DNA from: Tissierellales bacterium
Lineage (GTDB): Bacteria > Bacillota > Clostridia > Tissierellales > JASKZW01
Reading direction: 5' to 3'
Length of the DNA: 8,213 bases
Assembly (NCBI GenBank): GCA_030152145.1
Contig: JASLIL010000101.1
Span: 1-8,213, forward strand
In this document: in pieces, positions 1 through 5,296 of the stretch
How positions within the stretch are numbered: the first letter of the stretch is position 1
Layout: each line of letters opens with the position of its first letter
Position numbers and translations under genes: made by a program
Notes under the pieces: generated by a model
Database searches by the model: none
Told to the model about the DNA's origin: nothing
The model's input: the letters and a program-made list of their open reading frames with translations, nothing else

Positions 1-10
1 ATCTTAATTC

Positions 11-39
11 AGTATATACCCATATGGAAATATTTGCAA
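11..39 (-). promoter_or_regulatory. Candidate promoter reading out of the left edge
   Basis: On the minus strand TTGCAA (34-39) is followed after exactly 17 bp by TATACT (11-16), which matches the sigma-A -10 consensus at five of six bases; the -35 matches at four of six. Transcription would start near position 4 and leave the window, so the gene it serves is not visible. It lies beyond the lipoprotein terminator, as expected for a new transcription unit. Three AATATTT/AAATATT half-sites (28-34, 42-48, 51-57) sit over and upstream of the -35 and could be an operator or simply AT-rich sequence. Confidence 0.4.
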
Positions 40-93
40 GCAATATTTTGAATATTTAAAATTTATTCTCTATTTAGGATAAAATCCCAATAG

Positions 94-118
94 AAAAAAC
101 TCCTGGCATAACCAGGAG
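94..118 (-). terminator. Intrinsic terminator of the lipoprotein gene
   Basis: A perfect 7 bp stem, CTCCTGG/CCAGGAG (100-106 with 112-118), has a 5 nt loop and is followed on the minus strand by six Ts (99-94). It starts four bases after the stop codon of the lipoprotein gene. It separates that gene from whatever lies to the left. Confidence 0.85.
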
Positions 119-122
119 CTTC

Positions 123-1070
123 CTATTTTTCCTCTATATTATTTGGATTAGGTCTGTAGCCTTCCATCAAATCATCATTTTCCATAATAAATGGTTTGGC
201 TGTTTCCTGACCATAGCTTAGATCATATTTTCCCATCAAATAGTCATTTAACTGACTTCTATTTTTAAACTTTAAGACCTGGTAGGGAGTATCAAAAGAC
301 ACTTTTTCTATAAAAAGCAGCTCTCCTTCTTCCCTTTCTATTAGAACTCCTGAATGACCTATAAAAAGTATGTCCTGCTCATCTAGGTCAGAGTGAAAAA
401 CTACATTTATCATAGAAAGATCCTTCATGTTCTTAAATTCTATCTCTCTTTTTTTCCATTCCTTCTTTAGATTTTCTAGATGAGTATTTATATTATCAGT
501 GTGTTCTGTTTCTACCTGTCCATAAAACACCTTAAAGCCATCTATAAAGTCATCATCATATTCTACAGTCTTAGAGTCCACTGAACTTTCTATGGCATCC
601 AGATCCATAAATAAATTTTCATCATCTACCTTAGCCCTTTTATTTAAGCCTATCTTGTCCCTAAGTAGGTCATAGCTGGTCATTCTACAGTTATTTCCTA
701 TATAGTAGGGATTTTTCTCCTGCCATCTCTCTAGTATTTTTACAAAATCATAGGGAATTTCCATATTTTCCTCTGGCCTTATAGTCTTAAAGCCCTCCTG
801 ATTTAAATTATCCTTTCCCACGCTATCTATAAAATAATAGACATTTGTAAAAAAACGTTCCTCATTTTCTGGCTTTATAGCAACTCTATCAAATTCCTTG
901 TATAGTAAATCTGCTGTTTCTTGGTCTACTATATTTGAGTAGCTTACTCTCTCTAGATATTCTTCCTCTAGGGATACTTCCTCCTTCTTAGTTCCTTTAT
1001 CAGCACTACAGGATGTTAAAACCATAGCTGATGCCAAAACCAAGAAGCCTAACTTTCTATGCTTTTTCAT
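123..1070 (-). CDS. Secreted lipoprotein, DUF4300-like
   Basis: A 315-residue protein with a lipoprotein signal: Lys/Arg-rich start (residues 1-6), hydrophobic stretch (7-18) and lipobox LTSC with the lipidated Cys at 21. It should therefore be anchored on the outer face of the membrane. The mature part is acidic and soluble with no further membrane segment. From memory the blocks YSNIVDQET (44-52), NNCRMTSYDLL (126-136) and FIGHSGVLIE (236-245) match the uncharacterised DUF4300 lipoprotein family of Firmicutes; this was not searched. Cys128 and His239 sit in contexts that recall papain-like NlpC/P60 or CHAP hydrolases, so a cell-wall or peptide hydrolase role is possible but is inference only. 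The ATG is preceded by GGGGGAAG four bases upstream. A possible -10 (TATAGT, 1093-1098) is visible but has no good -35. The dut terminator upstream makes this its own unit. Confidence 0.8.
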   Translation of the reverse strand: MKKHRKLGFLVLASAMVLTSCSADKGTKKEEVSLEEEYLERVSYSNIVDQETADLLYKEFDRVAIKPENEERFFTNVYYFIDSVGKDNLNQEGFKTIRPEENMEIPYDFVKILERWQEKNPYYIGNNCRMTSYDLLRDKIGLNKRAKVDDENLFMDLDAIESSVDSKTVEYDDDFIDGFKVFYGQVETEHTDNINTHLENLKKEWKKREIEFKNMKDLSMINVVFHSDLDEQDILFIGHSGVLIEREEGELLFIEKVSFDTPYQVLKFKNRSQLNDYLMGKYDLSYGQETAKPFIMENDDLMEGYRPNPNNIEEK

Positions 1071-1149
1071 AAAACTTCCCCCATTTCTATATACTATATT
1101 ACATCGTAAGTTTAGACTTTACTTTAAGGAAGCTTTACATATTATTTAC

Positions 1150-1174
1150 AAAAAAAAGACAACTTTCGTTGTCT
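1150..1174 (-). terminator. Terminator of the nrdD-nrdG-dut operon
   Basis: A 7 bp stem AGACAAC/GTTGTCT (1157-1163 with 1168-1174) is capped by a GAAA (GNRA) tetraloop on the minus strand and followed by a run of Ts (1157-1150). The dut stop codon TAG (1175-1173) forms the first bases of the stem, so translation runs right up to the hairpin. The unit ends here and the lipoprotein gene must have its own promoter. Confidence 0.85.
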
Positions 1175-1604
1175 ATTTTATGCCAGTACTTCCCAGGCCG
1201 CCTCTATTTACATTTTCTAAATTATCTACTTCCACTAGGTCTAGTTTGTCCATTTTCTTCATAATTCTAAATTGACAGATCCTGTCTCCCTTTTCTATAA
1301 CTGTGTCTCTCATAGCTAGGGCCGGCATTTTCCAAAGGTCATCATTACCACAGTAGGATTCATCTATTACTCCCACACTGTTGGTTTGTATTATGCCAAA
1401 ATTTTTAAAGGTTGAGCTTCTAGGTGCCATGTGGGCTTCGTAGCCCCTAGGTAACTCCATAGAAACACCTAGGGATATATACTTAAAGTCTCCTGCCCTT
1501 AGTTCTACTTTTTCAGCTGCCCTTAGATCTATCCAATCAGACTTGTCCTCAATGAATTCTAGTCTTTCCATATCCTTACAATGATACTTAATCTTTATCT
1601 CCAT
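1173..1604 (-). CDS. dut: Trimeric dUTP diphosphatase (dUTPase)
   Basis: Cytoplasmic enzyme hydrolysing dUTP to dUMP and pyrophosphate, which keeps uracil out of DNA and supplies thymidylate synthesis. At 143 residues it has normal length for the homotrimeric family, and all five motifs are present: I, DLRAA (26-30); II, PRSS (61-64); III, GVIDESYCG (78-86) with the catalytic Asp81 and uracil-stacking Tyr84; IV, KGDRICQ (105-111); V, RGGLGSTG (134-141). Motif V has Leu137 where most members have the Phe that stacks on the uracil ring. The start is supported by GGAGGG five bases upstream of the ATG. It follows nrdG by 24 bp without a terminator, so it is the last gene of a deoxynucleotide operon; the link makes metabolic sense because ribonucleotide reduction feeds dUTP formation. 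Confidence 0.95.
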   Translation of the reverse strand: MEIKIKYHCKDMERLEFIEDKSDWIDLRAAEKVELRAGDFKYISLGVSMELPRGYEAHMAPRSSTFKNFGIIQTNSVGVIDESYCGNDDLWKMPALAMRDTVIEKGDRICQFRIMKKMDKLDLVEVDNLENVNRGGLGSTGIK

Positions 1605-1628
1605 AAAATCCCTCCAACTTATAGTCTA

Positions 1629-2123
1629 CTAAATATCATATAGTATAAGCTGGTCTTTTTGAAGGGATTTTTTAACATCTATTATTCTCTGGTTGGAGCT
1701 GCCCCTAAATTTAAGGGTTAGATCCTTTAACCTTTGAACAAACCTTCCGTCTACCAAGACATCTATTTCCTCTAGTAGGCTTTTCATGTCCCTATCTTCT
1801 AGTATTTCCTCATAGCTATAGCCTGACCATACCCAAATATCCTTAGGGCTGGTTTTCTTTATCTCCCTTAAAATATCCCTTAGGTCAAGGGAGTTCTGAA
1901 AGGGCTCTCCTCCTAAAATAGATAGGCCCTTTACCTGATCCTTGGAAAGATAGGCTATAATTTCTCTAGTGGTGTCCTCTGTCCAAATCTCCCCAAAGGA
2001 AAAGTCTTGGTACTCCTTGTTAAAACAGTTAAAGCAGTTATGAGTACAGCCTGTCACAAAAAAAGACACTCTTATTCCTGGACCATTTGCCACATCATAT
2101 TGTCTTATCTGTGCATATCTCAT
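1629..2123 (-). CDS. nrdG: Anaerobic ribonucleotide reductase activating protein (radical SAM)
   Basis: The 164-residue activase reduces S-adenosylmethionine with a [4Fe-4S] cluster and uses the resulting 5'-deoxyadenosyl radical to place the glycyl radical on NrdD. The cluster motif is CTHNCFNC (Cys26, Cys30, Cys33), the CX3CX2C radical SAM signature. GGEPF (71-75) is the SAM-binding GGE motif. DVLVDGRF (121-128) and FRGSSNQRIIDV (139-150) are the usual NrdG C-terminal blocks. Length is typical. AGGAGGGG lies five bases before the ATG and begins inside the nrdD stop codon, an 11 bp gap that fits translational coupling and matched NrdD/NrdG synthesis. Confidence 0.97.
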   Translation of the reverse strand: MRYAQIRQYDVANGPGIRVSFFVTGCTHNCFNCFNKEYQDFSFGEIWTEDTTREIIAYLSKDQVKGLSILGGEPFQNSLDLRDILREIKKTSPKDIWVWSGYSYEEILEDRDMKSLLEEIDVLVDGRFVQRLKDLTLKFRGSSNQRIIDVKKSLQKDQLILYDI

Positions 2124-2134
2124 AAATACCCCTC

Positions 2135-4279
2135 CTATAGGTGTAAGACCCTTGATTTAATGTCTCTTGTTCTTCCCTCTCCCCAGAAGTTTTCTCCTAG
2201 ATATCCACAGGTTCTTCTTACTACGTTCATCTTATCCTTATTTTTATTATGGCACTGTGGACACTCCCATTGAAGATCGTCATTTATTATAATCTCTCCG
2301 TCAAAACCACACTCATGGCAGTAGTCTGACTTAGTGTTAAACTCTGCATATAGTATGTTGTCATACATATACTTCATAACCTCTAGTATTGCCTCTGTGT
2401 TGTGGTTCATATTAGGTATTTCTATATAGCTTATGCTTCCACCAGTTGAAATCTCCTGGAATTGAGATTCAAACTTCAGCTTAGTAAAGGCATCTATTTC
2501 CTCCCTGGTATCTACATGGTAGGAGTTAACATAAAAGCCCTTGTCTGTTATATCCTCTATATCTCCAAACTTTCTTCTGTCTATTTCACATAGCCTACCT
2601 GCTGTATTTTCTGATGGAGTTCCATAAAGAGCAAAGGCCAAACCTGTTTCAAGTTTCCATTCTTCCACCTTGCTTCTTAAATGATTTATAATCTCAAGGG
2701 CAAACTTTTCACCCTCTGGACTAGTGTGACTTAGGCCCAGCATATATTTTACAGTTTCATATATGCCTATATAACCTAGGGTAACTGTTGAGTAGCCTCC
2801 CTTTAAGAATTTTCCTATCTTTTCTCCTTTTTCCAGTCTAGCTATAGCCCCATGCTGCCAGTGTATAGGTGATACATCGCTGGTAACATCCTTTAGAAGA
2901 TTATATCTTACTAGACTCATTTCCTTTACTAGCTCTAATCTTTCGTTTAGAATATTCCAGAATAAATCCATATCCTTCTCACTTGAAAGAGCTACCTGAG
3001 GAAGGTTTATACTTGTAACTCCTATATTGAATCTACCATCAAACTTATAGTTTCCTTCCTCATCCCTCCAAGGTGATAGAAAGGCCCTACAGCCCATAGG
3101 AGCAAATACATTTCCCTCATAAATCTCTCTCATCTTCTTAGCTGATATATAGTCTGGATACATTCTCTTGGCTGTGCACTTACTAGCCAACTCTGTTATA
3201 TAGTAGTACTCACTATCTTCATGTATGTTGTGTTCATCTAAAACATATATGATCTTAGGGAAAGCTGGTGTTATGTAGACACCCATTTCATTTTTTATTC
3301 CCTCTAATCTTTGCCTTAATATTTCCTCCTGAATCAAGGCAGCTTCCTTGGCGTATTCATAGCCTTCTTCAAAGTGCAGCATCAAGGTTAAAAATGGTGA
3401 CTGACCATTGGTAGTCATAAGAGTATTTATCTGATACTGTATGGTTTGAACTCCTGACTTAACCTCTCTTTTAGTTCTTCTCCAAGCTATATCCTTGGCC
3501 TTTTCCAGATCATGAATTCCATATATTTCTTCCTGTTCCTCCATTATCTGCTTTAAGTACTTATTGAAAGATACTCTCACATAGGGAGCCAAAACTCTAT
3601 CTACACCAGATAAACTCTGTCCTCCATACTGATTTGAAGCAACTTGGGCCACTATTTGTGTAGTTACTGTACAGGCTACCTGAAAGGACTTTGGTGTTTC
3701 TACCATTTTTCCATTTATAACAGTGCCATTTTCTAGCATGTCCTCAAGATCTATAATACAACAGTTAAAAATAGGCTGCATTATATAGTCTAGGTCATGA
3801 ATATGAATAGCTCCCTCATCGTGGGCCTGGATTAAGTGAGATGGTATTATTTTTCTCCTAGCTATATCCTTACTCACTTCCCCTGCAATCAGGTCCCTTT
3901 GTGTACTAGCTATTCTAGCATTCTTATTGGAGTTTTCGTTCATTACCTCTTCATTAACATAGTTTAAAAGTCCAAATATACTGTCATCTGTAGTGTTTTG
4001 GTTTCTCTTATACTGTTGAATAGCCCTGTAACCTTCATAGGCCTTAGCTGTGTCACTATGATTGTTTTCAATTAACTTGTGGTAAACCATATCCTCAATC
4101 TGATAAATTGATAAACTCTTAGTTACATCCCCTATAGTTTCTATTTCATCTGCTATTCTCTCTGCCACATCCATCTCATATATACCACTACCATATTTCA
4201 TAGCCTTCTCTATGGCTATAACTATCTTAGACTTATCAAAGTCAACCTGTCTCCCGTTTCTCTTTATGACTTTAGTCAC
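2135..4279 (-). CDS. nrdD: Anaerobic (class III) ribonucleoside-triphosphate reductase
   Basis: A 714-residue glycyl-radical enzyme that reduces ribonucleoside triphosphates to dNTPs without oxygen. Residues 3-90 form an ATP-cone for allosteric activity control (VIKRNGRQVDFDKSKI). The catalytic barrel follows, with FNCC (171-174) and PMGCRAFLSPW (394-404). Aligning from memory to E. coli Cys175 and Cys384, the active-site cysteines are Cys173 and Cys397. The C-terminal zinc site is CHEC (Cys654, Cys657) plus CPQC (Cys673, Cys676), and the radical loop is RTCGYLG with Gly692. Nothing essential is missing. The start is GTG, supported by GGAGG seven bases upstream; no better ATG lies nearby. It heads the nrdD-nrdG-dut operon. 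The upstream region has NrdR-box-like palindromes and a terminator-like hairpin, suggesting repression by NrdR and possibly leader control. Confidence 0.98.
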   Translation of the reverse strand: MTKVIKRNGRQVDFDKSKIVIAIEKAMKYGSGIYEMDVAERIADEIETIGDVTKSLSIYQIEDMVYHKLIENNHSDTAKAYEGYRAIQQYKRNQNTTDDSIFGLLNYVNEEVMNENSNKNARIASTQRDLIAGEVSKDIARRKIIPSHLIQAHDEGAIHIHDLDYIMQPIFNCCIIDLEDMLENGTVINGKMVETPKSFQVACTVTTQIVAQVASNQYGGQSLSGVDRVLAPYVRVSFNKYLKQIMEEQEEIYGIHDLEKAKDIAWRRTKREVKSGVQTIQYQINTLMTTNGQSPFLTLMLHFEEGYEYAKEAALIQEEILRQRLEGIKNEMGVYITPAFPKIIYVLDEHNIHEDSEYYYITELASKCTAKRMYPDYISAKKMREIYEGNVFAPMGCRAFLSPWRDEEGNYKFDGRFNIGVTSINLPQVALSSEKDMDLFWNILNERLELVKEMSLVRYNLLKDVTSDVSPIHWQHGAIARLEKGEKIGKFLKGGYSTVTLGYIGIYETVKYMLGLSHTSPEGEKFALEIINHLRSKVEEWKLETGLAFALYGTPSENTAGRLCEIDRRKFGDIEDITDKGFYVNSYHVDTREEIDAFTKLKFESQFQEISTGGSISYIEIPNMNHNTEAILEVMKYMYDNILYAEFNTKSDYCHECGFDGEIIINDDLQWECPQCHNKNKDKMNVVRRTCGYLGENFWGEGRTRDIKSRVLHL

Positions 4280-4302
4280 TACTACCCCTCCATTTTCACA
4301 AA

Positions 4303-4328
4303 ATTAAAAAAGTGCTTTAAGCACTTTT
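4303..4328 (-). terminator. Terminator-like hairpin in the nrdD leader
   Basis: On the minus strand AAAAGTGC (4328-4321) pairs with GCACTTTT (4315-4308) around a 5 nt loop, and the 3' arm runs into six Ts and then AATTTT. The hairpin ends about 30 nt before the nrdD GTG and lies downstream of the candidate promoter and NrdR-like boxes. The upstream small-RNA unit already has its own strong terminator at 4565-4594. This hairpin may therefore act on the nrdD transcript itself, as an attenuator or a stabilising 5' structure. It could also be a second backstop terminator. Confidence 0.55.
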
Positions 4329-4339
4329 CACTTATATAC

Positions 4340-4369
4340 ATTCTACATCTTCTACTACATATAGTGCAA
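4340..4369 (-). promoter_or_regulatory. Candidate nrdD promoter
   Basis: Minus-strand TTGCAC (4364-4369) and TAGAAT (4340-4345, five of six -10 bases) are separated by 18 bp. The -35 is weak (three of six). The -35 overlaps the NrdR-like box at 4352-4367, the usual place for this repressor. The initiation site would be near 4333, putting the terminator-like hairpin almost at the 5' end of the mRNA. TATACT near the upstream palindrome is an alternative -10 but lacks a -35. Confidence 0.3.
4352..4367. promoter_or_regulatory. Candidate NrdR box, nrdD-proximal
   Basis: CTACTACATATAGTGC matches the NrdR-box consensus acaCwAtATaTwGtgt at 12 of 16 positions, including the central C...G pair spaced ten bases apart. 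NrdR is the ATP-cone zinc repressor that controls ribonucleotide reductase operons in most bacteria, usually through paired boxes. The nrdR gene itself is not in the window. Confidence 0.45.
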
Positions 4370-4390
4370 ATATATTATTTGTTCTATAGC

Positions 4391-4408
4391 ATACTCTATA
4401 TAGAGTAT
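4391..4408. promoter_or_regulatory. Perfect 18 bp palindrome, possible second NrdR box
   Basis: ATACTCTATATAGAGTAT is a perfect 18 bp inverted repeat centred at 4399/4400. Aligned one base off-centre it fits the NrdR consensus at 13 of 16 positions, but its own symmetry centre does not coincide with that of the consensus, so the assignment is uncertain. It lies about 40 bp (close to four helical turns) from the proximal box. It could instead be the operator of another regulator. Confidence 0.4.
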
Positions 4409-4564
4409 ACCCACTTTTACTTCCTCAAGCTATCTTTCTCTACATTTTAAGGCTTTTAGCTTTATGAAAAGAGGAAAGCTTTGTATTATCAAGGATAGAA
4501 GATCTATAAGTTTTTTCTATGTAAAATTATTTCATATATAGATAATTCATATTCCTTAGAAAAC

Positions 4565-4594
4565 AAAAAATAAGAGCATTCCTGCCCTTATTTT
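4565..4594 (-). terminator. Strong intrinsic terminator ending the small-RNA unit
   Basis: On the minus strand AAAATAAGGGCA (4594-4583) pairs with TGCTCTTATTTT (4578-4567) in a 12 bp stem with a single G-U pair, closed by a GGAA (GNRA) tetraloop and continuing into a six-T run (4570-4565). It is about 290 bp beyond the end of the thiamine-binding gene, too far to be that gene's obvious terminator, and it ends the structured region 4601-4824. Confidence 0.9.
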
Positions 4595-4824
4595 AATCTA
4601 CTTAAAATATCCCTACTTAGGTGAGGAAGCTCTAGCTTCCTTAGGCTCCCTTAAAATAGGGATCTATTTAAATCTTCTTTTCAAAACCTAGATAAAAATA
4701 AGTCTAGGACTAAAGTGCGTCTCCTTTTCTACTAGTCAAGCCTTCCTTATTAAAGGATCAGCTTAAAAGCCTCCTTTAATAGCCTGGAGTAATCTTAAGC
4801 TTCTCCTAAAATCTTTTAAGAACA
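4565..4824 (-). ncRNA. Candidate structured small RNA, family not recognised
   Basis: This 260 nt stretch has its own promoter (4831-4859) and terminator, no credible coding frame, and dense complementary segments. A long-range closing stem is formed by CTTAAAA (4820-4814) with TTTTAAG (4607-4601), 7 bp, and TTTAGG (4810-4805) with CCTAAG (4621-4616), 6 bp, separated by an asymmetric internal loop. Inside are hairpins 4780-4772/4757-4749 (9 bp), 4708-4703/4692-4687 (6 bp), 4662-4658/4651-4647 (5 bp) and 4641-4635/4630-4624 (7 bp, TAGA loop). AGGCT (4785-4781) can also pair with AGCCT (4647-4643). The closing stem and a small hairpin on the 3' side recall 6S RNA, but the length is greater and the fold more branched. 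I see no signatures of tmRNA, SRP RNA, RNase P RNA or common riboswitches. The strand carries eight GGA motifs. Existence as an RNA is inferred, not shown. Confidence 0.55.
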
Positions 4825-4830
4825 AGCTGA

Positions 4831-4859
4831 ATTATATCACTTTTTAGCCCACTAGTAAA
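4831..4859 (-). promoter_or_regulatory. Extended -10 promoter of the candidate small RNA
   Basis: Minus-strand TTTACT (4854-4859) is followed by exactly 17 bp and a perfect TATAAT (4831-4836), preceded by TGA (TGn extended -10). Initiation would fall near 4823-4827, immediately before the closing stem of the proposed RNA. It begins only about 30 bp after the stop codon of the thiamine-binding gene, so transcription is likely to start anew here. Confidence 0.6.
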
Positions 4860-4886
4860 ATTAAATTTATCCAGCTTAGTTTCCAT

Positions 4887-5177
4887 CTAGTGCTTATGTT
4901 TTGTTATTTTCTCCTCTGTTGTAAGAACATCCTCTCCTAGGTTAATTTTTACATAGGACATAAGAGATGGTGCCCCTGCCCTTATGGCTATAAGTTGACA
5001 TTCCTTAACTATATCCATCAGCTTATCATAGTCTCCTTCCATAGTAGTTTCAAAAGGACCTACTAGGTAGTCAACTCCACTAGCCTCTATGTAAGCTATA
5101 ACTTCATCTACTATTCTAACCACTTCTTCATTACCTGATACTGAGGGTAGTACCTGGATTGCTACTCCTGCCTTCAT
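4887..5177 (-). CDS. MTH1187/YkoF-type thiamine-binding protein
   Basis: A 96-residue cytoplasmic protein of the Thiamine_BP family (formerly DUF77; MTH1187/YkoF fold, ferredoxin-like, usually oligomeric). Visible family blocks are the start VAIQVLPSV (5-13), the helix EEVVRIVDEVIAYIEASGV (17-35), GPFETTMEGDYDKLM (40-54) and the late strand SYVKINLG (73-80). Members bind thiamine or its pyrimidine part and often accompany thiamine precursor transport genes; here none is adjacent, so substrate and role are unproven. The ATG has AGGAGG eight bases upstream. It appears to be a single-gene unit after the tpx terminator. No terminator follows directly, so its message may read through to the one at 4565-4594. 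No TPP riboswitch is seen upstream. Confidence 0.88.
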   Translation of the reverse strand: MKAGVAIQVLPSVSGNEEVVRIVDEVIAYIEASGVDYLVGPFETTMEGDYDKLMDIVKECQLIAIRAGAPSLMSYVKINLGEDVLTTEEKITKHKH

Positions 5178-5200
5178 CTATAAAACCTCCTAAAATATAT

Positions 5201-5233
5201 AAGTAATCTAGAAACTTACTTCTTTTTTTACAA
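5201..5233 (-). promoter_or_regulatory. Weak candidate promoter and inverted repeat before the thiamine-binding gene
   Basis: TTGTAA (5228-5233) and TAGATT (5205-5210) lie 17 bp apart on the minus strand, each matching four of six consensus bases. An inverted repeat, AAGTAA/TTACTT (5201-5206 with 5216-5221, 9 nt apart), overlaps the -10 and could be an operator or a 5' leader hairpin. Some promoter is needed here because tpx is terminated just upstream. Confidence 0.3.
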
Positions 5234-5272
5234 TATCAAATTTTTTTCTTCAATTCAACTTAAGAAGATTAA

Positions 5273-5292
5273 AAGGGCCTCTCTGGGCCCTT
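5273..5292 (-). terminator. Intrinsic terminator of tpx
   Basis: A 7 bp GC-rich stem AAGGGCC/GGCCCTT (5273-5279 with 5286-5292) with a 6 nt loop starts five bases after the tpx stop codon. The T-tract on the minus strand is short (TTTTAATCTTCTT). On the plus strand the same stem is followed by GTTTTT, so it could work in both directions. Confidence 0.75.
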
Positions 5293-5296
5293 GTTT

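Noticed and set aside
2007..2273. Plus-strand open frame opposite nrdD/nrdG
   Set aside because: It lies across the strongly conserved C-terminus of NrdD and the N-terminus of NrdG and shows no family motif; it is an antisense shadow.
4419..4562. Further gene or RNA between the small-RNA terminator and the nrdD control region
   Set aside because: No open frame of note. A 6 bp inverted repeat AGCTTT/AAAGCT (4458-4463 with 4475-4480) is too weak to name; otherwise AT-rich spacer.
4565..4860. A known riboswitch or housekeeping RNA (B12, TPP, c-di-GMP, SRP RNA, tmRNA, RNase P RNA)
   Set aside because: None of the conserved cores I know is present: no B12 box, no TPP thi-box, no SRP apical loop region, no tRNA-like tmRNA ends, no RNase P GAGGAAAGUC. 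The GGAA loop here caps a terminator, not an SRP helix 8. The transcript also ends well before nrdD.
4806..4886. 26-codon frame as an annotated gene
   Set aside because: No ribosome binding site, no recognised homology, and it overlaps a good promoter; kept only as a finding.
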